Assembly (NCBI RefSeq): GCF_001280085.1
Contig: NZ_LGED01000214.1
Coordinates: forward strand, 62,001 to 126,000
Direction: 5' to 3'
Length of the DNA stretch: 64,000 bases
Source: Saccharothrix sp. NRRL B-16348
GTDB taxonomy: Bacteria > Actinomycetota > Actinomycetes > Mycobacteriales > Pseudonocardiaceae
Part shown: one piece after another, positions 1 through 8,694 of the stretch
Layout of the letters: each line of letters begins with the position of its first letter
Numbering within the stretch: the stretch's first letter is position 1
The notes under the pieces: model-generated
The model's input: only the letters and a program-made list of their open reading frames with translations
Databases searched by the model: none
Told to the model about the DNA's origin: nothing
Position numbers and translations under genes: made by a program

Positions 1-15
1 TGCTCGGCTTGGTGC

Positions 16-1563
16 TCAGGTGGTGGTCGGGTTGGTGGTCGGTTTGGGGTTGCCGAACCACTGGGTGGCGGTGTGTCGCAGGTCGTCCTGGTTCGGGTGT
101 GCGTCGTTCGATGCCCACGCCACGTAGGAGTCGGGGCGGAGCAGGAGAGCGGTGACGTCGGTGCCGGTTCTTGCGTCAGCCTTTGCGCGGATGACTTCGA
201 CACCGCGGGCGTGCAGGTCGTCGTTGCCGGTCAGGTCGATCAGCAGTGGACGGGCGGTCCTGACCAGTTCGGCGAGGCGGACGGTGCCGTCCGGCGTGTG
301 GAGGTCGAGGTCGCGGGCGGGCAGGCCGGTCAGCGGGTGGGCGTCGGCGTCGGCCGGGTAGCGGACGTCCGCGCCGGCGACCAGGTCGGCGACGGCTTGC
401 ACGACAGCCGGTTGGGTGAGCAGTTCGCCGAACAGTTCGCGCAGGCCGGTGACGTCGTCGCCCGGTGCCAGCAGTGCGGCCTGAGCCTGGGAGTAGGTGA
501 TGGTCCGCTCGGCGACCGGGCGGCGTTCGGCCTCGTAGGTGTCGAGGACGTCGGCGGTGCCGTTGATCGCGGCCGCCAGCTTCCAGCCGAGGTTGATCGC
601 GTCCTGCAGGCCGAGGTTGAGGCCGGTGCCGCCGGCGGCGAAGACGTGCGCGGCGTCGCCGACCAGGAACACCCGACCGTCCCGGTAGCGCTCGGCGACC
701 CGGGTGTTGCCGCCGTTGAGCCTGCGCAGCACGTGTGGGCCCGGGCCGGGGGGTGGGGCGAGCGGCACGTCGACGCCCAGCACCCGGCTGACGCTGGCGC
801 GCATCTCGTCGAGGCTCATCGGGTCGGTTCGCGGGTCGACGGAGTCGGGTTCGTCCCACTCGGTGGTGGCGACCAGCGGCGGGCGGCCTGGTAGCGGCGC
901 GTAGGAGAAGCCGCCGTGGGCGGTCCTGATGGGCAGGAACGGGCGGACCGGTCCGTGGCCGGGCACGTTCAGCGCGCCGGTGGTGGGGTCGAGCCACTCC
1001 GCCGGCACGGTGACGTGCGCGGTGCGGGTGGTGGTCCGGTCGTAGGTGACGCCGGGGAAGCCGATGCCGGCGGCCTTGCGGACGGGACTGTGCGCGCTGT
1101 CGGCGCCGACGACGTAGCTGGTGCGCAGCTCGTAGGTGCCCTCGGGGCCGTTGACGGTGAGGGTGACGGCGTCGTCGGTCTGGACGAGCCCGGTGAACTC
1201 GTGACCGCGGCGGATGTCGACGCCCAGTTCGTTCGCGCGTTCTTCGAGGACTCGGACGGTGGCCGGCTCGGGCACCGGGAGGTTGTAGATCGGGCTGTCC
1301 GGGAGGAGGGCGAGGTTCAGCGGCATGGCGGCGAACATGAAGTAGCTGTTGTTGGGGCGTGGCGGGCCGGGCTGTCCGCTGAGCCGCTCGAACAGGCCGC
1401 GGCGGTCGACCATGCGCACGACTTGGCCGACGAGGCCGTTCGACCGGGGTTCTGTGCTCGGTTCGCGGAGGCGTTCCAGCACGATCGGCCGGACGCCGCC
1501 CAGGGCGAGTTCGCAGGCGAGCATGAGTCCGTTCGGCCCACCGCCGACGATGACCACGTCCAT
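16..1563 (-). CDS. FAD-dependent aromatic monooxygenase (PheA/TfdB family)
   Basis: A 515-residue flavoprotein hydroxylase, expected to put one oxygen atom from O2 into an aromatic or polyketide-like substrate using NAD(P)H. The FAD-binding GGGPNG motif begins at residue 7. The middle motif reads GADSAHSPVR, with Ser where most relatives have Gly. The second FAD motif GDAAHVFAAGGTGLNLG is intact. About 110 C-terminal residues resemble the thioredoxin-like extension of the family. AGAGGAAG lies about 9 nt before the ATG. A tetR gene is 115 bp upstream on the same strand, so this is probably its target. The substrate is unknown; a drug-inactivating (rifampicin-type) hydroxylase is possible but not shown. 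Confidence 0.88.
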   Translation of the reverse strand: MDVVIVGGGPNGLMLACELALGGVRPIVLERLREPSTEPRSNGLVGQVVRMVDRRGLFERLSGQPGPPRPNNSYFMFAAMPLNLALLPDSPIYNLPVPEPATVRVLEERANELGVDIRRGHEFTGLVQTDDAVTLTVNGPEGTYELRTSYVVGADSAHSPVRKAAGIGFPGVTYDRTTTRTAHVTVPAEWLDPTTGALNVPGHGPVRPFLPIRTAHGGFSYAPLPGRPPLVATTEWDEPDSVDPRTDPMSLDEMRASVSRVLGVDVPLAPPPGPGPHVLRRLNGGNTRVAERYRDGRVFLVGDAAHVFAAGGTGLNLGLQDAINLGWKLAAAINGTADVLDTYEAERRPVAERTITYSQAQAALLAPGDDVTGLRELFGELLTQPAVVQAVADLVAGADVRYPADADAHPLTGLPARDLDLHTPDGTVRLAELVRTARPLLIDLTGNDDLHARGVEVIRAKADARTGTDVTALLLRPDSYVAWASNDAHPNQDDLRHTATQWFGNPKPTTNPTTT

Positions 1564-1678
1564 GGGGTGTCACTTCCTCTGGGTTTGGGGGTTTTTGGGC
1601 ATGGCTGGGAGCCCGTCGGGCGGGCGTGGGGCGAGGGGTGTGAGGTGAGGGGTGTGGGGCGTGAGGTGAGGGGAGTGG
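1564..1678. repeat. C-rich/G-rich spacer with a 13-bp direct repeat
   Basis: The spacer between tetR and the monooxygenase gene. The word GTGAGGTGAGGGG occurs at 1640-1652 and 1661-1673, a 21-bp period. On the transcribed minus strand the stretch is C-rich and G-poor, which is how Rho-loading sites look. On the plus strand it has many G runs. A function is inference only. Confidence 0.5.
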
Positions 1679-2302
1679 TTAGCGGGGGGCGGGCAGACCG
1701 GCGCGGATTTGGTCGAAGACCTCGCGGAGCAGTGGTGCGATCGACCCGGTGGGGTTTTGGGTCCAGCGGGTGAGGGCGGTGCCGAGGCCGGCGCTGACCA
1801 CGGCGGCGACGAGCTGCGGGTACAGGTCGCCTGGGTCGGTGCCGGTGCCGGTGCCGGTGCGGGTGGCGATGGCGTTGGTCAGGTCGTCCTGGGCGGTGGC
1901 GTGGGCGCGGAACACCTCGTACTGGACGGCAGGTTCGGCGAGCAGCCGCTGGAGTGCGGCGGGGTAGCCGGTGGGGACGGTGCCGTCGCTGCCCGGTGGT
2001 GGTTCGAACTGGGCGACGACGGCGTTGACGAGGGCGTCCCAGAGTGGTTCGTCGGCTGGGCGGGCGCGCAGGGCTTCAGCGGTGCGTCGGCCGCGTTCCA
2101 CGTGGGTGGCGACGATGGCTTCGGCCTTGTTGGCGAAGTAGTTGCGGAAGGTTCGCTCGGAGACGTTCGCGGCGGCGGCGATGTCCTCCACGGAGACGTT
2201 GTCCCACCCGCGTTCCAGGGTGAGTCGGATGGCGGCCTGGCTCAACGCGTAGCGCGTCTCCCGCTTCTTGCGCTCGCGCAGCCCACCTTCGCCGGTTGCC
2301 AT
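1679..2302 (-). CDS. TetR family transcriptional regulator
   Basis: A 207-residue TetR repressor. The N-terminal helix-turn-helix (about residues 15-62, with VSVEDIAAAANVSERTFRNY) is followed by a divergent ligand domain. I chose the ATG at 2302 because a promoter-like TTGCCG-N16-TACGCT ends 6 nt before it, giving a leaderless transcript. The longer in-frame start at 2401 lies inside an inverted-repeat element and would add 33 atypical residues. An 8-bp inverted repeat (AATCTTTC/GAAAGATT) overlaps the promoter and could be the self-operator. The FAD monooxygenase gene follows in the same direction. The ligand is not known. Confidence 0.85.
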   Translation of the reverse strand: MATGEGGLRERKKRETRYALSQAAIRLTLERGWDNVSVEDIAAAANVSERTFRNYFANKAEAIVATHVERGRRTAEALRARPADEPLWDALVNAVVAQFEPPPGSDGTVPTGYPAALQRLLAEPAVQYEVFRAHATAQDDLTNAIATRTGTGTGTDPGDLYPQLVAAVVSAGLGTALTRWTQNPTGSIAPLLREVFDQIRAGLPAPR

Positions 2303-2308
2303 GGGGTC

Positions 2309-2336
2309 AGCGTAGCGAATCTTTCCGGATCGGCAA
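2309..2336 (-). promoter_or_regulatory. Promoter of the tetR gene, leaderless
   Basis: On the minus strand TTGCCG (2336-2331), a 16-nt spacer and TACGCT (2314-2309) are followed by only 6 nt before the ATG. This predicts a transcript starting at or next to the start codon. Confidence 0.55.
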
Positions 2337-2357
2337 GTTTGCGGATGTGGAAAGATT
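2318..2357. promoter_or_regulatory. Inverted repeat, candidate TetR operator
   Basis: AATCTTTC (2318-2325) and GAAAGATT (2350-2357) are perfect inverted arms 24 bp apart, flanking the -35 region of the tetR promoter. CGGAT also recurs inside and beside the repeat. The autoregulatory role is inference from position. Confidence 0.45.
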
Positions 2358-2390
2358 GCGGATCTGGGAGGTTGGTGGTGCTGTTCGGCT

Positions 2391-2523
2391 CGATTTGACA
2401 TGGGGCCCTTACGGGCACTCCAGGCAGGCCAAAGCCGGCAGGCCCGGCGGGGTAAAGCGTCCCGCCAGGCCTCAGGCCTGCCGGCTTCGACCAGCCTAAA
2501 GCACCCGAACCCATGTCAAATCG
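2391..2523. repeat. 133-bp MITE-like element with terminal inverted repeats
   Basis: The ends are perfect 14-bp inverted repeats, CGATTTGACATGGG at 2391-2404 and its complement at 2510-2523. Inside, AGCCGGCAGGCC and GGCCTGCCGGCT form a second perfect 12-bp pair around GGCGGG/CCCGCC. There is no coding sequence within. It lies between the 3' end of the ABC exporter gene and the tetR promoter. It could be a small non-autonomous transposable element or a very large terminator hairpin. The remaining spacer, 2524-2712, shows no gene. Confidence 0.6.
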
Positions 2524-2712
2524 GGCCTCAGCGGCGGTGCGGCGGGTCCGTCGTGGGGCGTTGGGGCAGTGGCCTCGGGGCCGGCTGCGGGTCCGTTGCG
2601 CCCGCTATAGGGGTCGGCAGGATGGAGCCGTGTCCAATGGCCCACGGCCGTGCGACAACGTGGTCGACACCAGGCCGGGCGCGCGTGGCACAGAGAGCCG
2701 GAGCCCTGGGGT

Positions 2713-5700
2713 CTAGTGGGTGGGGGTTAGTTCGCTGGGGTCGGTCTCGGTGGTGGTGCCGTGGGACCAGAGGCGGGCGTAGTGGTTGTTGGCGGCCAGT
2801 AGTTCGGTGTGGGTGCCCTGTTCCACGATTCGGCCCTCGGACAGGACGACGATCCGGTCGGCGCGGGCGGCGGTGGCGAGGCGGTGGGCGACGACGAAGG
2901 TGGTTCTGGAGCCGGCCAGGTGGTCGTTTGCGGCCAGGACCGCTGACTCGGTGGCCGGGTCCAAGGCGGCGGTGGCTTCGTCCAGGAGCAGGATGGTCGG
3001 TTGGACCAGTTCGGCTCTGGCCAGGGCGACCAGTTGGCGTTGGCCGGCGGACAGGCCTTGGCCGCGTTCGCCCACCTGTTGGTGGAACGCGTTGGGCAGG
3101 GCGGCGACCACGGGCAGGGCGCCGACGGCGCGGACGGCCGCCTCGATCTCGGCACGGGTGGCGTCCGGCTTGCCGTAGGCGACGTTCTCCGCGATGTCGC
3201 CGCCGAACAGGTGCGCCTCCTGCGGCACGATGCCGAGGCGTTGGCGCAGCGCGGACAAGTCGTAGGAGCGCAGGTCCACGCCGTCGATCAGCACCGCGCC
3301 GTCGGTGGCGTCGTAGAACCTCGCCACCAGTTTGACCAGCGTCGACTTGCCCGCGCCGGTGGCGCCGACGAACGCGACGGTCTCGCCGGGCGAGACGTGC
3401 AGCGAGACGTCCTCCACGGCGGGACGCGTGGTGCCCTGGTAGGCGAAGGTCACGTTGCGCAGCTCCACCTCGCCCCGCAGGTGCGGCACGGGCACGGGGT
3501 TGGCGGCCGGGGGGACGGTGGTCGGGGTGCGCAGCAGGTCGCCGATGCGGCTCAGGCCCACCCTGGCCTGCTGGTAGCCGTCGAACACGCCGGACAGCTG
3601 GTACAGCGGCGCGAAGAACAGGCCCAGGTACAGCACGAACGCCAGCAGCACGCCGGGGGACAGGGTGCCGTCCGCCACGCGGTACGCGCCGACCACGAGG
3701 ATCCCGGCCTGCGCCACGCCCGAGAGCAGCGACAGGAACGGGAAGTAGGTGGCGATGTACCGCTGCGCCCGGATGCGGGAACGGCGGTAGGCGTCGCTGC
3801 GCTCGGCGAACGCCTCGGCGGAACGCGCCTCCCGCGTGTACGCCTGCGACACGCGCAGGCCCGAGACGTTCTCCTGGAGGTCGGCGTTGACCGCGCTGAC
3901 CCGTTCACGCGCCTCCGCGTAGGCCGCCGACGAGAGGCGTTGGAAGATCACCGTCGCGATCAGCAGGATCGGCAGGACGCTCAACGCCACCAGCGCCAGG
4001 CCCGGATCGGTGACGACCAGCGCCACCGCGATGCCGACGACGGTCAGCACGCTGATCGCGAACGTGGTCAGGCCGGTCTGCAGGAAGCTGGACAGCGCGT
4101 CCACGTCGGTGGTCATCCGGGTCATGATCCGGCCGGCCATCTCGCGCTCGTAGTAGTCCAGCCCCAGTCGTTGCAGGTGGGCGTAGCTGCGCACGCGCAG
4201 CAGGTACAGCAGGCGCTCGCCGACCCTGGAGGTCACCACGGTGCCCGCCGCGGCGGACACCCAGCCCAGGACCACCAACGTGAAGCTGATCGCCGTCGCC
4301 GCCCAGAGCCAGCCGACTTCGCCGCCCACGACGCCCTGGTCGATGCCGAGGCGCACCAGGTTCGGCGACGCGACGGCCAGCGCCGTGTCGACCAGCAGGA
4401 GCCCGGCCACGCCCAGCATCGCCCAGCGGACGGGGCGGAGCAGGGTGCGCAGCCGGAAGCCCGGGTCGGGGGCGCGCGGGTCCTCGCCGTTCAGGACCGG
4501 CACGTCCGCGGCGGGCGGCAGTGCGTGCACGCGGGCCATCAGCTCCGGGGTCGGTGGGGTGCCGCCCAGCAGCGCCGACGCGCCGCCGCCACCCCGGGAG
4601 CCGTTGGTCGCGCCGACGGCCCGGTTCGCGGCGCGCACGGCCAGGTCGTCGGCGTTGTCGGGCTCGGGCCAGAGGTCCGGGGTCGTGCCGTCGGGGCCCG
4701 GTTCCAGCCTGGCGTCGGCACGGGGGTCGACCTGTTCGATCGCCTCGCCGGGGCCCGCGAGGAGCTCGCGGTAGAGGCGGCAGCGTCGGTGCAGCTCGTC
4801 GTGCGTGCCGACGTCGACGACCCGGCCCGCGTCCACCACGGCGATGCGGTCGGCCAGCGTGAGCGACGACCGCCGGTGCGCGATCAGGAGCGTCGTGCGC
4901 TCGGCGGTCACGGCGGCCAGCGTGCGGTGGATGGCGGCCTCGGTGGTGTTGTCCACGGCCGAGGTCGCGTCGTCCAGCACCAGGACGCGCGGGTCGGAGA
5001 GCAGGGCACGGGCCAGGGCGACGCGCTGGCGCTGCCCGCCGGACAGGGTCAGGCCGCGCTCGCCGACGACGGTGTCGTAGCCGTTCGGCAGGGCTTCGAT
5101 GAACTCGTGCGCCTCGGCCGCCCGCGCCGCCGCCTCCACCTGGTCGTCGGAGGCGTCCGGCAGGCCGTAGGCGATGTTCGCGCGCACCGTGTCGGAGAAC
5201 AGGAACGCCTCCTCGAACACCGTGCCCACGGTCCGGCGCAGTGACGACAGGCGCAGCTCCCGGACGTCCACGCCGCCGACGGACACCGCGCCCTCGTGCA
5301 CGTCGTAGAACCGGGGCAGCAGGAGCGAGACCGTCGACTTGCCCGAGCCCGCGGTGCCGACGATCGCCAGGGTCTCGCCCGGTTCGACGCGGAGGGACAC
5401 GCCCGACAGCACCGGTTCGCTGCGCGTGTAGCCGAACGTCACGTCCCGCAGCTCGACGGCCACCGGACCGGCGGGCACGTCGCGGTCGCCGTCGACGACC
5501 GTCGGCTGCGAGTCGACCAGCTCGTACACGCGCTCCACACCGGCACGGGCCAGCTGGGCGGTGACCATCAGGCTCGCCAGCAGGCGGGTCGGGCCGACGA
5601 GGGTGGCCACGTACGTCGCGAACGCCAGGAACGTGCCGAGGGTGACCTCGCCGCGCAACGCCATCCAGCCGCCGAGCGCCAGGACCGCCACCTGGCCGAG

Positions 5701-6489
5701 GTAGGGCAGGGAGTTCAACGTCGCGGACGGGCGGGCGGTCAGCCTGGCCGCGCGCATCCGCTCGGCGAACAGCAGCTCGGCGCGGGCCTCCAGGCGGGCG
5801 ACCTCGCGGGCCTCCTGGCCGAACCCCTTGACCACGCGCACGCCGGTGACGGTCTCCTCGACGTGCTGCGCCACGTCGGCGGCGCGCTGCTGGGCCGACC
5901 AGGTGGCCGGGAACAGGGTCAGCCTGCTGCGGGCCGCGACCACCCCGACGGCGGGCACGATCACCAGCGCGATCACGGTCAGCAGCGGCGAGAGCCAGAA
6001 CATCGCGACGATGGCCGCCACCGCGAACACGACCGTGCCGAGCGCCAGCGGCGTCATCGACAGCAGGCTGTTGACGAGCTGGAGGTCGGTGATCGAGCGG
6101 GACACCACCTGGCCCGTGCGCAACGCGTCCTGCTTCGGCCCGTCCAGCCGCTGCACCGCGCCGAACACCGCCTGACGCAGGTCGTGCTGCACGTCCACGG
6201 CCAGCCGGCCGCCGAGGAACCGGCGCACGAACGCGGTGCCGAAGGTCAGCAGCTCCAAGCCGACGAGGACGATCGCGAGCCACGCCAGGCGGTCCGTGCG
6301 GCCGACCATCGCGTCGTCGACCGCGACCTTGATCAGCAGGGGGCCGACGGCCTGCAACCCGACGCCGACGACGGCGGCGAGCACCGACAGCACCACGAGC
6401 GCACGGTGCTGCCAGCACGCCCTGGCGAGTCTGCGGATCCAGCCGTCGGAAGAAGTCACGTGGTCCAACATAGGTCGGGCCACCGACAC
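2713..6489 (-). CDS. Fused ABC exporter (TMD-NBD-TMD-NBD)
   Basis: A 1258-residue inner-membrane ABC exporter with both halves on one chain, the layout of mycobacterial Rv0194 (a multidrug exporter). Half 1: membrane domain about 25-320, Walker A at 378-386, signature LSGGQ at 482-486, Walker B VLVLDD at 502-507. Half 2 follows a 100-residue polar linker: membrane domain about 685-975, Walker A at 1042-1050, Q-loop Gln1090, LSAGQ at 1146-1150, Walker B ILLLDE ending at Glu1171. In NBD1 the catalytic Glu is Asp507 and the Q-loop Gln is Glu, so one of the two ATP sites is probably degenerate. The substrate is unknown; drug or lipid export is likely from the family. Confidence 0.9.
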   Translation of the reverse strand: MSVARPMLDHVTSSDGWIRRLARACWQHRALVVLSVLAAVVGVGLQAVGPLLIKVAVDDAMVGRTDRLAWLAIVLVGLELLTFGTAFVRRFLGGRLAVDVQHDLRQAVFGAVQRLDGPKQDALRTGQVVSRSITDLQLVNSLLSMTPLALGTVVFAVAAIVAMFWLSPLLTVIALVIVPAVGVVAARSRLTLFPATWSAQQRAADVAQHVEETVTGVRVVKGFGQEAREVARLEARAELLFAERMRAARLTARPSATLNSLPYLGQVAVLALGGWMALRGEVTLGTFLAFATYVATLVGPTRLLASLMVTAQLARAGVERVYELVDSQPTVVDGDRDVPAGPVAVELRDVTFGYTRSEPVLSGVSLRVEPGETLAIVGTAGSGKSTVSLLLPRFYDVHEGAVSVGGVDVRELRLSSLRRTVGTVFEEAFLFSDTVRANIAYGLPDASDDQVEAAARAAEAHEFIEALPNGYDTVVGERGLTLSGGQRQRVALARALLSDPRVLVLDDATSAVDNTTEAAIHRTLAAVTAERTTLLIAHRRSSLTLADRIAVVDAGRVVDVGTHDELHRRCRLYRELLAGPGEAIEQVDPRADARLEPGPDGTTPDLWPEPDNADDLAVRAANRAVGATNGSRGGGGASALLGGTPPTPELMARVHALPPAADVPVLNGEDPRAPDPGFRLRTLLRPVRWAMLGVAGLLLVDTALAVASPNLVRLGIDQGVVGGEVGWLWAATAISFTLVVLGWVSAAAGTVVTSRVGERLLYLLRVRSYAHLQRLGLDYYEREMAGRIMTRMTTDVDALSSFLQTGLTTFAISVLTVVGIAVALVVTDPGLALVALSVLPILLIATVIFQRLSSAAYAEARERVSAVNADLQENVSGLRVSQAYTREARSAEAFAERSDAYRRSRIRAQRYIATYFPFLSLLSGVAQAGILVVGAYRVADGTLSPGVLLAFVLYLGLFFAPLYQLSGVFDGYQQARVGLSRIGDLLRTPTTVPPAANPVPVPHLRGEVELRNVTFAYQGTTRPAVEDVSLHVSPGETVAFVGATGAGKSTLVKLVARFYDATDGAVLIDGVDLRSYDLSALRQRLGIVPQEAHLFGGDIAENVAYGKPDATRAEIEAAVRAVGALPVVAALPNAFHQQVGERGQGLSAGQRQLVALARAELVQPTILLLDEATAALDPATESAVLAANDHLAGSRTTFVVAHRLATAARADRIVVLSEGRIVEQGTHTELLAANNHYARLWSHGTTTETDPSELTPTH

Positions 6490-6512
6490 TGTCGGCCTCC
6501 CGGATGTGATGA

Positions 6513-6540
6513 AGGCCGCCCCGAACCTTCGGGGCGGCCT
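6513..6540 (-). terminator. Hairpin downstream of the ABC-2 permease gene
   Basis: A perfect 13-bp stem AGGCCGCCCCGAA/TTCGGGGCGGCCT with a 2-nt loop lies 26 nt past the permease stop. There is no clear T tract on the minus strand. Confidence 0.7.
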
Positions 6541-6565
6541 CCGTCAGTCGTTCAAGATCACGCGA

Positions 6566-7438
6566 TCAGGTGATGTCCTTGCGCTGAGTGGCCGCCCAGC
6601 CGCCGAGGAAGAACAACCCGGACCAGACGAGGAAGATCAGGCCGCTCAACCACCAGTCGAACGCGCCGAGCGCGCCGGCGAACGCCCGCAGCGCCTCCAC
6701 CATGTCCTCGGGCACGACGCCGGCGTTCGACAGGAACAGGGACGACGCCACCGAGCCGGTCAGGCCGTTCACCGCGCCGTTGGGCAGGAAGCCGATGACC
6801 TCCGGCAGGCCCTGCGACGCCAGCACGAGCTGGATGCCGTTCTCCACGATCAGCATGTAGAGCAGCAGCACCACGGTGGTGCCGACGACGCTGGTCATCA
6901 GCGCGCCGACGCCGACGCCGAACATGGTCATCAGGATCGACGACAGCACGCCGACACCGGCCAGCGCCAGCCAGCCGCCCGCGTCCGGCAGCGAGCCCGC
7001 GTCCGACGTCAGCGCGATGCCGATGCTCACCGAGGCCACGATCGCGATGCCGAAGATCGCGCCCCACAGGATGTAGACGATCATCTTCGCGCCCAGCGCC
7101 GAGACCCGGTTGGGCGAGGTCAGGAACGTGGTGGTGATCGTCTTGCGGTTGATCTCGTTCGCGATCGCCAGGCCGCCGAAGATCATCGGGAAGATCGTCG
7201 CCACGTTGATGCTGCGGGCGATCCCGAACACCGACATCTGCCACTGCGACGGGTCCACGTTGAGCAGCGAGGCCAGCTCTTCGGCGTCCGAGCTGTTCAT
7301 GAAGTCCGAGACGGTCTTGAAGATCGCGCCCGTGCCGAGCGCCCAGCCGAACGCGAGCAGCACGGTCGGGATCATCAGGCCCCACCACAGGCCCGTGGTG
7401 GTCGTCTTGCGGAACTCCGACTTGATCAGGTTGCCCAT
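6566..7438 (-). CDS. ABC-2 type transporter permease
   Basis: A 290-residue membrane protein with about six hydrophobic segments and a large external loop after the first, the usual shape of ABC-2 permeases. It begins MGNLIKSEFRKTTTTGLWWG, a polar amphipathic start common in this family. Its ATG overlaps the stop of the upstream ATPase gene (TGATG), so the two are translationally coupled. Together they form a simple two-protein exporter. The cargo is unknown; lantibiotic, drug or lipid transport have all been seen for relatives. Confidence 0.85.
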   Translation of the reverse strand: MGNLIKSEFRKTTTTGLWWGLMIPTVLLAFGWALGTGAIFKTVSDFMNSSDAEELASLLNVDPSQWQMSVFGIARSINVATIFPMIFGGLAIANEINRKTITTTFLTSPNRVSALGAKMIVYILWGAIFGIAIVASVSIGIALTSDAGSLPDAGGWLALAGVGVLSSILMTMFGVGVGALMTSVVGTTVVLLLYMLIVENGIQLVLASQGLPEVIGFLPNGAVNGLTGSVASSLFLSNAGVVPEDMVEALRAFAGALGAFDWWLSGLIFLVWSGLFFLGGWAATQRKDIT

Positions 7439-8646
7439 CACGCACCGCCCCCGAGGCCGCCCTGACCGTGTTGCTGACCGTACGGGTTGTCCTGCGGCGG
7501 CTGCTGGGCTCCCGGTGGTGGCGCCTGGTAGTCCTGCGCGGGCTGTTGGTACTGCTCGTAGCCCTGCGGTGGCTGCTGGTACTGCTGCTCGTAGCCCGGC
7601 GGCGGCTGTTGGTAGCCCGCAGGCGGCTGCTGGTACTGCTGCTGGTAGCCCTGCGGCGGCGTCTGCTGGTAGCCGGGCGGCGGCTGCTGGTAACCGGGCG
7701 GCTGCTGGTAGGCGACGGGCTGGGCGTACTGGCCCGGCGCCGCGTACTGGCCGTTGGTGAGCTGGAAGAACAGCCGCTCCAGGTCGGCCTTCTCCTCCTG
7801 GATGCCGTAGACCGACACGCCCGCCTTCAACGCGGTGTCGGCGACCTGCCTGGCCTCCACGCCGGTGACCGCGATGCGGCCGTCCGGCAGCTGCTCGATG
7901 CCGGTGATCCCGTCCTCGCGCAGCGCCGCGACCAGCGCGCCGGTGTCCGACGGCTGCACGAGCACGCGGCCCTGCTGCTGGTCGCGCAGGTGGTCCAGCG
8001 GCCCGTAGTACATGGTCTGACCGCGGCTGATGATGACCACCTGGTCGACGGTCTGCTCGACCTCCGCCAGCAGGTGGCTGGAGATCAGCACGGTCCGCCC
8101 GCTGCGCGCGTAGGACTGCAGGAACGTCCGCAGCCACGCGATGCCCTCCGGGTCCAGCCCGTTGGCCGGCTCGTCGAGCACCAGGATCTGCGGGTCGCCG
8201 AGCAGCGCGGTGGCCAGGGCCAGCCGCTGCTTCATGCCGAGCGAGAAGCCGCCCGCCTTGCGGTCGCCCGCCGCGCCGAGGCCCACCAGCTGGAGCACCT
8301 GGTCGGCCCGCGAGTCCGGCACGCCGATCGCGGCGGCGTAGACGCGCAGGTGGTTGCGCGCCGTGCGCTTGGGGTGGAAGCCCTGCGCCTCCAGCACCGC
8401 GCCGACCACCCGCGCCGGGTTGCCGAGCTGGCTGAACGGCCTGCCGTTGATCAGTCCGATGCCCGCGGTCGGGGTCACCAAGCCGAGCAGCATGCGCAGC
8501 GTCGTCGTCTTGCCGGCCCCGTTGGGACCGAGGAAGCCGGTCACCGAACCGGGTTCCACTGTGAAGCTGAGGTTCTGCACCGCTGCGACCGGACCGAACT
8601 GCTTGGTCAAGTTCTGCACCACGATGCGGCCTGTGCCGTCGTGCAC
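7438..8646 (-). CDS. ABC transporter ATP-binding protein with Q/P/Y-rich tail
   Basis: A 402-residue BcrA/DrrA-type ATPase partnering the ABC-2 permease it overlaps. Walker A GPNGAGKTTT, signature LGMKQR, Walker B ILVLDEPANGLDP and the switch His in ISSHLL are all intact. The ATPase core ends near residue 315. The last 90 or so residues are a low-complexity tail of Gln, Pro, Tyr and Gly (repeats like YQQPPPGY), predicted disordered. The GTG at 8646 is chosen because GGGAGGGA lies just upstream; an ATG 33 nt further out lacks such a site. The tail is unusual for the family and may mediate self-association (inference). Confidence 0.88.
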   Translation of the reverse strand: MHDGTGRIVVQNLTKQFGPVAAVQNLSFTVEPGSVTGFLGPNGAGKTTTLRMLLGLVTPTAGIGLINGRPFSQLGNPARVVGAVLEAQGFHPKRTARNHLRVYAAAIGVPDSRADQVLQLVGLGAAGDRKAGGFSLGMKQRLALATALLGDPQILVLDEPANGLDPEGIAWLRTFLQSYARSGRTVLISSHLLAEVEQTVDQVVIISRGQTMYYGPLDHLRDQQQGRVLVQPSDTGALVAALREDGITGIEQLPDGRIAVTGVEARQVADTALKAGVSVYGIQEEKADLERLFFQLTNGQYAAPGQYAQPVAYQQPPGYQQPPPGYQQTPPQGYQQQYQQPPAGYQQPPPGYEQQYQQPPQGYEQYQQPAQDYQAPPPGAQQPPQDNPYGQQHGQGGLGGGA

Positions 8647-8694
8647 GCGTCCCTCCCGAGTACTCCTACCGGGCGTCATCCTGCCCTAGGAGGG

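Noticed and set aside
2303..2401. N-terminal extension of the TetR protein starting at 2401
   Set aside because: The extra residues fall across a promoter and an inverted-repeat element, and their composition is atypical for the family.
3001..5244. Long plus-strand open frame across the ABC exporter gene
   Set aside because: It is an antisense frame kept open by high GC; its composition (Arg, Gly, His, Gln rich) is not protein-like and the real gene is on the other strand.
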